Shown: positions 8,826 through 16,992 of the stretch, piece by piece
Layout of the letters: every line of letters starts with the position of its first letter
Numbering within the stretch: position 1 is the first letter of the stretch
Assembly: GCA_910592005.1 (NCBI GenBank)
Contig: CAJVPP010001956.1
Coordinates: 1-16,992 of the forward strand
Reading direction: 5' to 3'
From: Funneliformis mosseae
Taxonomy: Eukaryota > Glomeromycota > Glomeromycetes > Glomerales > Glomeraceae
Length of the DNA stretch: 16,992 nt
The notes under the pieces: model-generated
What the model was told of the DNA's origin: nothing
Seen by the model: the letters and a program-made list of their open reading frames with translations, nothing else
Database searches by the model: none
Translations under genes and position numbers: made by a program

Positions 8826-9270
8826 TTAACTGTTCCGAATGTTGATACCATAGAAACGCCTTCTACTAGGCGAATTTCGACCTTGTCTAACTTGATGGAC
8901 GAAAAGTTTGTCATAACTTCGCTAACGATACAAGAAGATACGATGGAAGGAAAACCAGAGGTATCAGATGTCGAGGATGTGACATATCAACAAACCGAAA
9001 GTGAGTTTAACATGCGCAAAATGTTCCGAATAAGACAAACCGTATATTTGCCCTGTAAACATGTCGTGTATTACGTTTGCATTGATGATTCACCCAAGAT
9101 GGGCCCATTATACCCACCGTTTGAAGATTTGGAAATTCCAGTATAACAGGGTTCGAGTTCATCTATGAAAATGTTAGATACAAAAATACAATGACTACAA
9201 GAAATACAGAAGTGACATCGACAAATAGATTTTGTAAAAGAGTATGTCACACGAATATATCTAAGAGGAT
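8826..9270 (+). pseudogene. RING-like protein relic, 5'-truncated and broken by stops
   Basis: One frame runs from 8826, just past the MITE-like element, through a TAA at 9144-9146 and on to about 9270 with two TGA and a final TAA. Before the first stop it contains STRRISTLSNLMDEK and then LPCKHVVYYVCID followed by KMGPLYPP. The last part resembles the second half of a RING finger, in which LPCKHVVH..CID and a CP.CP pair bind zinc. Here the His after CKHVV is Tyr and both Cys of the terminal pair are Gly or Tyr, so it cannot bind zinc normally. The part after 9146 keeps a helical, charged texture (KMLDTKIQ, IDFVKEYVTRIYL). It is most likely a decayed member of an expanded fungal family. The upstream RING half is not visible. 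Confidence 0.4.
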
Positions 9271-9499
9271 TACAATAAAAATCGTAATGGGTCCTAGTAG
9301 GCGTGCAATGCCCTATTGGCCGCAGGAGTCCATATAATGGGTGGGTCCATACAAACGTAGGATATTGTGTGATGCCAGAAAAATATGAAAAAAAAATAAT
9401 ACTGAACTTCTGTGGTTGATGAATCAACTTTCTTCGTTTACTAAGAAATAAAAAGTATAAGTTGTTATCAACGTACGCAACGTAGACTTGGACACTTAC

Positions 9500-9785
9500 C
9501 TTTCTTTTCACTTGTAAGTTCATTGATGAAGTTTACGATTGCAAATGCTAAGCCATCTGGAATTCCCTTTTCTCTAGCTTGTCTTCGGTCAGCTTAAAAA
9601 AGATTCGACCAGTGGCCGAATAATACTCAAGTTATCCTCGTCTAGTGTTTTTCCAAATACCCGATAAGTTTTTCTGTATCCCATTTTCTAATTTCCTCTG
9701 CTATGTGCGACGTTGCAGTGACAATAGAGGCTGAAGCGGGTGTATATATTTCTGATATGGCGTAAGCTCGAAGGACGCGATCAGG
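9500..9785 (-). pseudogene. SAM-like domain relic with frameshifts
   Basis: On the minus strand the frame from 9785 reads AISEIYTPASASIVTATSH, then IAEEIRKWDTEKLIGYLEKH, before a TAG at 9644-9642. The text then continues in other frames: LDEDNLSIIRPLVESFL, LTEDKLE and KGIPDGLAFAIVNFINEL. The last is followed by SEKK and a GTAAGT donor at 9499-9494. The order W-x-EKLI-x-YL, I-x-LT-x-x-x-L, GIP-x-G-x-A is that of a SAM-type helical interaction domain, as I recall it at the start of many Rhizophagus proteins. At least two frameshifts break it. No following exon was found downstream on this strand. Base composition is visibly less AT-rich than the neighbourhood. The assignment rests on motif order only. 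Confidence 0.45.
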
Positions 9786-10610
9786 TTATACGACGTAAAT
9801 ATGTTTGCTTGTAAGGTACACTAATTTAGGCCCAAGGCTCCGATTGGCTGGTATAATTGATTATGCTTATTTGTAACTTCCCATAGCGTGACAAATAAAC
9901 CTAACCCACCGACCTAACTAATTTCAATTATACCACAATTGTAGTAAATTAGTAAAATCCTACGAAATAGTTGAAATTATTTAATTTATGTAAATAATTA
10001 TACTCCAAGCATTGGAAGCTGGAAAGACATTTGGACTTCCAAATCTTTCAATTCCAATTATACTTCCAATTCCATTATAAATTCGTTTAAAAAAATAAAA
10101 ATTATAAAGTTTTAAAATAAAATTAATCTTATGAGAAAATTTTTTGATAATCACTTTAACACTATATACAGTTCATGCCATATAGATATTGGTGTCAGGT
10201 GATTCTACTTTATATAGTGGAAGCTATGATTATTCCAAGAAAGGAAGGAATAGATATAAATTTGGTTAGCTTCATGCAAGAACTATGGGGGCCGTTTTTA
10301 TTTATATTGATATCAATATTGGTATCAATATCAATATTGATAGGAACAATGATTGTTTATATATGATTTTTTTTTTAAAAAAAATTGGGACTGAATGATT
10401 GCGATTACTAATTTAAAATAAATGAAAGAATTCATCTAGAAACATATACTGCAATAACAAAATCCTGTTTCATCAGCCAAAGGATGATCTGATCTCGATC
10501 TAACCTAAAACTGCCTAAATTAAATAAATAAAATGAAATAAATAAAATTAATAATCAAATTAATTACCAAAATAAGAAAAGAAAATAAAACAATAAATCA
10601 AAAAAATTAT
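9786..10610. other. Gene-poor interval with short palindromes
   Basis: No supported gene. An 11-bp perfect inverted pair GGTATAATTGA (9851-9861) / TCAATTATACC (9924-9934) is present. Around 10009-10070 there are repeated TTGGA/TCCAA motifs forming an imperfect hairpin. Two perfect palindromes lie at 10304-10319 (ATATTGATATCAATAT) and 10330-10341 (ATCAATATTGAT). A 63-codon open frame at 10175-10366 is probably chance or relic. Confidence 0.35.
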
Positions 10611-11165
10611 GACAAGCCAGTCAGTTCCATTTTGACAGTTCCATCTGGCTCTTAACCTAAGCGAAGGAACTGATCGATCCTAAAGTAAAAAGAAAAAAAA
10701 TAAATAAAACAGTTATAAAATAAAAATAAAAATATATATTAAAAAAAGAAACTCGTCAGCTTATCTTCATCGCAATGACAAGCCAGTCAGTTCTATTTTG
10801 ACAGTTTCGTCTAGTTTTTAGCCTAAAGAGAGAAACTGATCGATTCTAAAGTAAAAAGAAAAAAAATAAATAAAACAGTTATTAAAATAAAAAATATATA
10901 TTAAAAAAAGAAACTCGTCAGCTTACTTTCACTGCAGTGATGAGCTAGTCAGTTCTATTTTGACAATTCCATCCAGTTTTTAACCCAAGCAGAGGAACTG
11001 ATCGATCTTAAAGTAAAAAAAAATAAATAAAACAGTTATTAAAATAAAAATAAAAAATATATATTAAAAAAAAGAAACTTGTCGACTTATCTTCGCTGCA
11101 ATGATGAGCTAGTCAGTTTTATTTTCAACAGTTCTGTCTAATTCATAGCTGACTGATCAAACCTA
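10611..11165. repeat. Tandem array, ~164-bp unit, about 3.4 copies
   Basis: Units start at 10611, 10777, 10939 and 11103 (periods 166, 162 and 164 bp); the fourth is partial. Each begins GAYRAGCYAGTCAGTTYYATTTT and contains an inverted CAGTTCC...GGAACTGATCGATC pair over ~80 bp. Then comes an AT-rich half with AAAGTAAAAA, AAACAGTTAT and ATATATATTAAAAAAAG, closing with GAAACTYGTCRRCTTA. Copies differ mainly by C/T and G/A changes. A more degenerate unit may precede the array near 10483. There is no coding potential. It lies about 100 bp before the decayed Helitron-like gene, so it may belong to that element's end or be an independent satellite. Confidence 0.8.
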
Positions 11166-11336
11166 ATGAAATTTTTAATAATTTAGTAATAAAATAAAAC
11201 ATATAAAACAGGTCATTGTTGATTTGTAAAAATTTTCATTTTCATTTTTTTTTATAATAAATAAAAAAAATGATTATAAACATCTCTACTATTATATATA
11301 TTCTTGCTATATCTAATGAAAGTATTAGTAATGGTA

Positions 11337-11356
11337 CAGTGCAGAACACTTAAAGA
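11337..11356 (+). repeat. Left terminal inverted repeat of the DDE element
   Basis: This is the 20-bp end that pairs with 14083-14102 with two mismatches. TA precedes it directly. Confidence 0.85.
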
Positions 11357-11662
11357 TTTCAATAAATTTAACAATTTTTAAAAAGTTATAAAAAATGATA
11401 CAGACACAATATTAAAAAAAGAAAGCCACTATTTTGAAGCTAAATTAATTTAAAATAAATTGTCAGCCTCTTTTTTTAAAAATAATTACTTATTCCTAAC
11501 TTATATCAATTTAAAATGCCTTCTTTTTATATAATCGGCATCCCAGTAAAACAATAACGTGATTTAAAATTAGCCAATCAAATCACATGTGAAATTCTAT
11601 TAGTTAATAAAACTAATATTAACGGATGTTTAGGACAGAAAATTATTCATCTGTTACTAAAA

Positions 11663-13825
11663 ATGTCACGAAAAAAAAAAATTTTACTTAACTTTAAAAA
11701 TATAATAAGAAGAAATAATATTCTCTTCTATTGAAAGGAAAGACAAAGAAATTAAAAAGGAAGAAGAGTTACAAACATGTCCACCTGCAGTAGGACTCAT
11801 ATAGAACAAACCTGAAAAATGAAAGAACAATAAAATGAATATCAAAAACTATATATTACTGTAAGTTTGATACTTTCAGTGTGCTTGCCAATACTTCCAA
11901 GGAAATACCTAAAATTACTAGTTTTTGGGGTAGTGATAGGTTTGGTAGTGATCCTTTTGTGTCATCCAAATTTTCAGCATTTTCAAATAAGTGTATCAGT
12001 AAGTTTGTTGGCAGTTCTACTTTATCTCTTTATCCATCTCCACCTTTATCTTCTTCTCTATCTTCTTTTTTATTACCATCACCATTATAATTACCATTAC
12101 TATTACCTTTTTTTCTATTATTAGCATTATCTGAGTCTCTATCAAAAACAAATGAGAATTTGATACTTTGTGAAAAAATTATACAACTTCAAGACAACTT
12201 TCTTAAAAATGGAAAAACACTTATGGTCTTTGAATATAATAGACAGCGTGCTGTCTATGAATATTTCACATAGCTAAATAATGACTATGAAAAAATAAAA
12301 GCTAGTGAAGAAGCAATGCAAATGGTTTATATTAATTCAAAGCCATATACCACTAAATGGATTTGTTTTTTGGCCAAATTTTACTTGAATTACCAATTAT
12401 TTCCAGTTTTATGCTATGGTAAACATCAAAAATATCATCAACTTGTCGATAAAAAATGTTGCATTGAATTTGTGACAATAGTTACGACAAGAATCAGATT
12501 CAAATGATATTGATGTAACTTATTTTAAGTAGTATATTGAAGATTTTATTTTGCCTAAACATACAGGAACTCAGAAAACAATCAGTATAAGAACTGCTAA
12601 AAGATGGTTGTATATCTTAGGATATTGATATAAAGGATATCAAAAGGGTATTTATCTTAATAAACATGAGTGAAAAGATGTTGTGCATATTAAAAAGAAT
12701 TTTTGAAAATAATGAAAGAATTGGAACAACAAATGGCAAGGTATAAAGAAGAAGAAATGAAAGCAATTCCACCAGTACTTAGATTAGAAGAATAAGAGCT
12801 AATTTTCATTACTCATGATGAATGTATCTTCTATATAAATGATAGAAAAAAAAAATTTGAGTAGCTGATGGTAAAATGCCATTGCGAAGAAAAGAAATAG
12901 AAAATTGATTATAGTAAAGTGAATTTCTTTCAGAGGCTTGTGGTCAATTGAAACTTAGTGAAGAAGAGGTAGCAAGAAACTCAGATATTCCTACAGAAGC
13001 TCATTATTATCTTTTATCTAACAAGAATCAGAAAGGCTATTAGACCTTTGAGCATTTGTTAGAGCAGATTAAATCTAAAGCAATTCCTATTTTTGAGGCT
13101 AAATTTTCTAATACAACAGCTATTTTTACCTTTGATAATAATACAAATCATGCAGCATATGCTAAAGATGTTCTTATTGCAGTAAGGATGAATTTGGATT
13201 CTGAGAAAAACAGCTGATCATGAGGTCAACCTCTTTTATTGATAAGGATAGACAAGAGATAATTCAATAAATGATATTTTCAGAAGATTATTCTGATTTT
13301 GCTTTACGAGAAAAACTAAAAGAGATAAAAAGAATATTACAAGAAAGAAGTTTATAGAAGGAGGGACTAAGTTTAGAGTATTCAATGTGTAAAAAGAAAG
13401 AATCTCAAAAAAGTTGATTATTATGCAAAAAAGATTATGACATTTCAACCAGATTTGTAGCACAAAAGTCAGCCATTGTAGAAGTAATTGAGAATGCAGA
13501 CCATTTATGTATTTTTTATCCAAAGTTCTATTGTGAACTTAATTTCATCAAAATGTATTAGGATACAGCCAAGTGTTATACAAAGGATCACTGTAATTAC
13601 ACATGGAGTGACTTGTAAAAAACTGTTTTACAAGCACTTGATTCAGTAAATATTATTAAAATTAGAAAATATGCTCAAAAATTATAGAGATACATACAAT
13701 TGTATCATGAAAGATTAACGGAAAAGTTAGCTGAGTATGCATGTAAACAGTTTAAATCATATAGGCAGATTTCACAAGACAATTTAACTGCATTTATAAA
13801 AAAAAAGAATTGTGAGAAAGGATAA
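11663..13825 (+). pseudogene. Decayed DDE superfamily transposase
   Basis: The relic reads from about the ATG at 11663 (MSRKKKILLNF) to a TAA at 13823-13825, with several frame changes and more than ten stops. A Pro/Ser-rich segment (12020-12090) precedes conserved blocks: RTAKRWLYILGY, YKGYQKGIYLNKHE, FITHDECIFYIND (first catalytic Asp), SEFLSEACGQLKLSEEE, AIPIFEAKFSNTTAIFTFDN (second Asp, then NTNHAAYA), FYPKFYCELNFIKMY (third catalytic position), and a basic C-terminal part ending AFIKKKN. This is the DDE endonuclease family widespread in fungi, cut-and-paste type. The expected third acidic residue, Glu in LNFIEMYW, is Lys here, followed by a stop where Trp is expected. Stops fit TGG, CGA, CAA or CAG ancestors. 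The protein is dead. It lies wholly inside the element bounded by 20-bp repeats. Confidence 0.85.
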
Positions 13826-14082
13826 TAAAATAGGAAAATAATTTTTAATTTGTAATATTAAATCAATAAATTTATCAATTATGTGTTAAACTTAAAAACT
13901 TAATCAATTAAATTTATCAATAAATTATGCATTAAATTTATTAATATATTATGTATTAAATTTAATCAATTAATATAGTATTTAAATTTATTTTACTACT
14001 ATTTCACATATCACGTGATATAATTATACTGATCATGTGATTTTTAGAAATTTTGAAAATAGGACAAATCACGTGATTTCAG

Positions 14083-14102
14083 TCTTTAAGTGTCCTGCAC
14101 TA
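14083..14102 (-). repeat. Right terminal inverted repeat of the DDE element
   Basis: This is the 20-bp end complementary to 11337-11356 with two transitions. TA follows it directly at 14103-14104. Confidence 0.85.
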
Positions 14103-15053
14103 TACCTTACTAAAAGGTACAGCAATCTTTCAAATTGATGATGATAAAGGATTTCAAATATACAAATACTATAATTATTTAACCTCACAAAATAATTCTA
14201 ATTCTGATCTAAACTATAGTTTTAAAGCAACATCATTTAAAGAAGAGAATATGTACTTAATATCAGAGAAATTTTCAATTATACGGGATGATTCAATTAA
14301 TATTACTATCATAACAAGTGTATATATTCCTCTTAATAAGAATGTAATTTTGTAATGATTCCAATTGTGCATCTTCTTAGGAGAACTGTGAATTATACAC
14401 AATTATCAGAAACTGGTTATAATTTACAGATTCAAGTAAAACTATATTTATCGAAAGAACAATTTACACTATTTTTGGTAAATTTAACTCATCCTTCAGA
14501 TGAAATGTTTAAAAATACTTTAACAAAAGCAAAAAAAAATTCTACAATCTATGCAACAGGAATACTTTTTGTTATAAAAAAACAATTATATTGTGAAATA
14601 TTAGAATTCCAATTTATAGCTTCAAAAATAGAAACAGATAATTCTATAATAATTTTATAGAAAAAAACAACTTCTCAAGTAACAAAAAGTTCTTCTTCAT
14701 CCAAATCTGCTATTAAAAAAAGGATTAATCTTATACAATAAAATTTGGCAACTCAACTACCAACAGCAACTAATTTATTAGTACTAAATCCCAGAAATAA
14801 ATGCAATGCATTCATAATAAAAATTTTGGATATCTCAAAATCTTTATTATCACAAGACCAACAAATTGTCAAAAATAATAATGAATAAGTAAAGATTGAT
14901 AATAATAATGAAATTGTTGATAATGATAAAAAAAACATTGAAAATGATATATATGATAATAATGAGAATGAAAAAAATGATGATGATGATAATACATCAG
15001 CAAAAATTTTAAGTGTAAAAAGAAAATCAAAAAGAAGAAAATCAAATAAATAG

Positions 15054-15414
15054 TTTAAAATAATAAATTAAATGTTTTATTTAGTTTAAAATAAAATTTA
15101 TATTATCTATTATTAATTATAATTATTTATAAACAACTATTATATTTAATAAAAATACTGAGATTTTTAAATATTATATCTATCTATTTATTGATTATTA
15201 ATGATTACTAATCTTTTATCTTTTATTAATATTAATTAAATATTATTAATTATATCAAATTAAAAAATTTAACTAAATTAAGTTAAATATATTTAAATAA
15301 AATTTAATATAAAAAAGCCTTAAATGTATAATAATTTTAAAATATTATAAATAATATTAATTAATAAACTTTTACAAATATAAAGATTATCTGATTATTT
15401 CTGATTATTAAAAA
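15054..15414. other. AT-rich spacer between the two Helitron-like relics
   Basis: About 360 bp of almost pure A/T with no coding frame. It separates the two presumed genes of one element and may hold the second gene's promoter. No motif stands out. Confidence 0.4.
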
Positions 15415-16634
15415 ATGTCTAACAATAAGCTAAAAATCTATAGATTTCGTTCTTATGATCTATTTGATCATTATTCACAAGAATCTTCATCTTTTTTACA
15501 AAATTCTACTAATAACTTTCAAATTAACTCTTATAATGATGAAAGTTTATATAATTCAAATATAATACTAAATTTTAATTTACATCTTTCACAAATTAAC
15601 CAAAATTTATCAAACTTAAATATTAATTCATTACCCCTAAAGAAACTATCTCAACATTTACGTAAACTTTACACACACTTTCAAAATACAATCTTATATC
15701 AATACATTTGCTTACCTTGTACATATTGTACAAAATTACTGTATCCTACTAAAGCTAAATAGATTCCATATAATGAAAACCACACATACTCACTTGAAGT
15801 AAACTTTTTAAATATTAACATATATATAAAAGGTAAAGGTTTATCATATGCTATATATGTATGTAAAAGTTGTAAAAACAATAAAAAGCATTATCCATAC
15901 CCACAACTTTACCCTATACCTAATGTAATTGAAGCTATACCAATTACATAAAGATGATTTCTTTTTCCAGTATTCTTATACTGTTCTCTTTGTAGAATTT
16001 AAATGCAAATAAATATACAGAATATTGTGTTTTGGTAGAAGATATGGAATTTTTAAAAAATATGTGTGCATTAAATTTGTACTCTAGAATATTAAGAGTA
16101 TTTTTAATTAATCCAGAAAATTATAATAACAATGAAAATTTTTCGTGATTTACTTCAGAATTATGTATTGCTGCAAATTGGCTTAAACAACATAATAAAT
16201 ATTTAAAATCATTTATCAAATTACTTTCAACATTATTTTTTATAATGAAGATTTTCACTACACTCATCTAATGGTTGGTTTTATATAAACATCAACTACA
16301 ATATTATCACTTTCTTTTGATAATCCAGATCTTAAACCATTATTATTTTTAGATCTATTTCCTGATGAAAATAGTCACTTTTTTGATCAAAATGCAGTCA
16401 CATCTGACGATAATTCAATAAAATTAGAAACATAGAAAATATATAAAACATCGTCTATTATGTATTGATTCAAAATTTCATTTACATCCTTACTGGCCAT
16501 ATTACTCATATTTAAGATTAGAAAAGTTACAAAATTATCAAAACACAATGCGTCTTTGACGTCAAAAAGAATCAAATAAAATATATCATTTACTAACAAC
16601 TTCTGAACTTATTACATATACTATATTTCTCTGA
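15415..16634 (+). pseudogene. Helitron-like protein relic (N-terminal part), broken and truncated
   Basis: The frame opens at an ATG (15415) and reads to a TAG at 15760-15762 where Trp is expected (PTKAK then IPY). It continues with NHTYSLEVNF and VCKSCKNNKKHYPYPQLYPI, and FLFPVFLYCSLCR. After a shift it reads NLNANKYTEYCVLV, KNMCALNLYSRILRVFL and IAANWLKQHNKYLK. Later pieces are DNPDLKPLLFLDLFPDENSH and, in another frame, KYIKHRLLCIDSKFHLHPYW then LRLEKLQNYQNTMRL. This block order is what I recall from fungal Helitron proteins upstream of the Helitron-like Rep region: a CxxC region, a DPNLEPLLFPDLFPDG motif and a KYIKHRLL...HHYWP motif. Homology stops near 16,622, well before the catalytic Rep and helicase domains, because other sequence abuts it. 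At least three frameshifts and more than five stops are present. Confidence 0.65.
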
Positions 16635-16695
16635 AAATAAGCAATCCCTGAAAATAAGTAACCCCCAAATTAACTTAATACCCGAAAATAAGCAA
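16633..16695 (+). repeat. GAAAATAAGYAA repeats at 17-bp spacing
   Basis: Copies of GAAAATAAGCAA/GAAAATAAGTAA start at 16633, 16650 and 16684. The distances are 17 and 34 bp, with a degenerate unit at 16667 filling the gap. The first two are each preceded by CT and the third by CC, and they are followed by C-rich bases. They begin exactly where Helitron homology ends and look like the terminal or subterminal repeats of the element that truncated it. Confidence 0.6.
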
Positions 16696-16769
16696 CTTAA
16701 TTAAATTTTATAAAATACCATATATAAAAAAAAAATTTTTATTTTTAATATTTCAATATACAAATCATG

Positions 16770-16992
16770 TTAAACATGATCGTTGATATCGTCTTCAATA
16801 TCATCTTCAATATTATTATTAATATTGTCACTACTATCAATGTCATCGCTACTATCAATATTATCTTTATCAAGGATCTCTAAATCAGAATCCAAATCGA
16901 TCAATATTTCATAAGCTTGTCTGATAAAGTCACAAACATGTCTAATAGAATCGATGGTTTGACCATCACTATTCAAACAACTGCGGAAAACA
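16770..16992 (-). CDS. C-terminal end of an unknown protein, probably element-encoded, partial
   Basis: An open minus-strand frame enters from the window's right edge and stops at a TAA (16772-16770). It reads TIDSIRHVCDFIRQAYEILI, then a strongly acidic low-complexity tail rich in Asp, Ser and Asn (DSSDDIDSSDN, EDDIEDDINDHV). The 5' part is outside the window, so the true start is unknown; the first in-frame near-cognate codon is a TTG at 16976-16974. The stop codon lies within a near-perfect palindrome (16765-16781). Its position beside GAAAATAAGYAA repeats and the Helitron truncation point suggests it is a transposon gene, perhaps a transposase end. No catalytic motif is visible and I do not recognise the family. 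The frame is undamaged, unlike its neighbours. Confidence 0.4.
   Translation of the reverse strand, partial: VFRSCLNSDGQTIDSIRHVCDFIRQAYEILIDLDSDLEILDKDNIDSSDDIDSSDNINNNIEDDIEDDINDHV

Larger units (their letters stand above)
11337..14102 (+). mobile_element. Tc1/mariner-like DDE transposon, 2,766 bp, TA-flanked
   Basis: Terminal inverted repeats of 20 bp bound the element: CAGTGCAGAACACTTAAAGA at 11337-11356 and, on the other strand, TAGTGCAGGACACTTAAAGA at 14102-14083 (18 of 20 identical, both differences transitions). TA lies directly outside both ends (11335-11336 and 14103-14104), the target duplication of the Tc1/mariner superfamily. The element carries one decayed transposase gene in the plus direction and a CACGTG-rich right end (around 13991 and 14070). 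Removing it with one TA copy re-joins the reading frame of the interrupted gene, strong proof of its borders. It is non-functional. Confidence 0.88.
11270..15053 (+). pseudogene. Helitron-associated first gene, decayed and split by a DDE element
   Basis: The coding parts are 11270-11336 and 14105-15053; between them sits a complete DDE element. Joining them across one TA gives a continuous frame, ...NESISNG then TLLKGTAIFQIDDDKGF, from the ATG at 11270 to about 14352. A frameshift near 14353 moves reading to the frame starting 14355, containing TVNYTQLSETGYNLQIQVKL and NSTIYATGILFV. The end is acidic then basic (NDDDDNTSAKI...RRKSNK) with a TAG at 15051-15053. Internal stops lie at 14658-14660, 14739-14741 and 14886-14888. 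Beta-strand-like alternation suggests an OB-fold, the kind of RPA-like single-strand DNA-binding protein that many Helitrons carry; this is inference. The neighbouring gene at 15415 has Helitron-type text, which supports the link. I cannot name an intact homologue. Confidence 0.55.

Noticed and set aside
9071..9523. 150-codon minus-strand frame
   Set aside because: It overlaps the antisense of the RING-like relic and has no domain pattern; the sense relic explains the composition.
10175..10366. 63-codon plus-strand frame with a hydrophobic end
   Set aside because: The end is produced by the ATCAATATTGAT palindromes, and there is no splice or homology support.
10611..11165. CRISPR-like direct repeats
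   Set aside because: Units are contiguous ~164-bp tandem copies without unique spacers, and the genome is eukaryotic.
13236..13523. 95-codon minus-strand frame
   Set aside because: It is antisense to the conserved C-terminal blocks of the transposase relic.
11663..16634. Reassigned stop codons (TAG, TAA or TGA read as Gln, Trp or Arg)
   Set aside because: All three stops occur inside the relics together with frameshifts, while the intact spliced genes use TAA and TAG as true ends.

Overview
This is a eukaryotic nuclear window, very AT-rich, with short introns of about 68-106 nt, TAA- and TAG-terminated genes in the standard code, and many decayed transposons. The gene content, the codon habit and the kinds of repeat relics suggest a Glomeromycotina fungus of the Rhizophagus type. 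That assignment is my inference from recall, not a database result.

The left part (about 650-7,100) is a compact, host-like block of five spliced genes. They are an EED/ESC-type WD40 protein of Polycomb repressive complex 2 (916-2629, +), the cytochrome bc1 subunit QCR9 (2713-3066, -), the Sin3-associated protein SAP18 with an arginine-rich tail (3297-4210, +), a complex I NDUFB4-like subunit (4574-4990, -) and a signal-peptide-bearing seven-span membrane protein of the TMEM198/DUF4203 kind (5834-7097, -). Two chromatin regulators alternate with two inner-membrane respiratory subunits. A CACGTG palindrome lies in each of the three promoter intervals serving the first four genes. A decayed coding relic precedes this block (74-644).

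The middle part (about 7,100-11,250) is mostly gene-poor. It holds a 30-base A tract, two small inverted-repeat elements (8282-8386 and a MITE-like 8441-8806), a broken RING-like coding relic (8826-9270, +), a broken SAM-like relic (9500-9785, -), and a roughly 164-bp satellite-like tandem array (10611-11165).

The right part (about 11,270-16,992) is layered transposon debris. A decayed two-gene unit, probably from a Helitron (first gene 11270-15053, second gene 15415-16634), was invaded. A 2,766-bp Tc1/mariner-like DDE element (11337-14102) sits at a TA dinucleotide inside the first gene. Removing the element and one TA copy restores that gene's frame exactly. The second Helitron gene is cut at its 3' side by another element (from about 16,630 to the window end) marked by 17-bp-spaced GAAAATAAGYAA repeats and an acidic protein end on the minus strand. 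Many stop codons in these relics look like C-to-T or G-to-A changes, which points to deamination-type decay.
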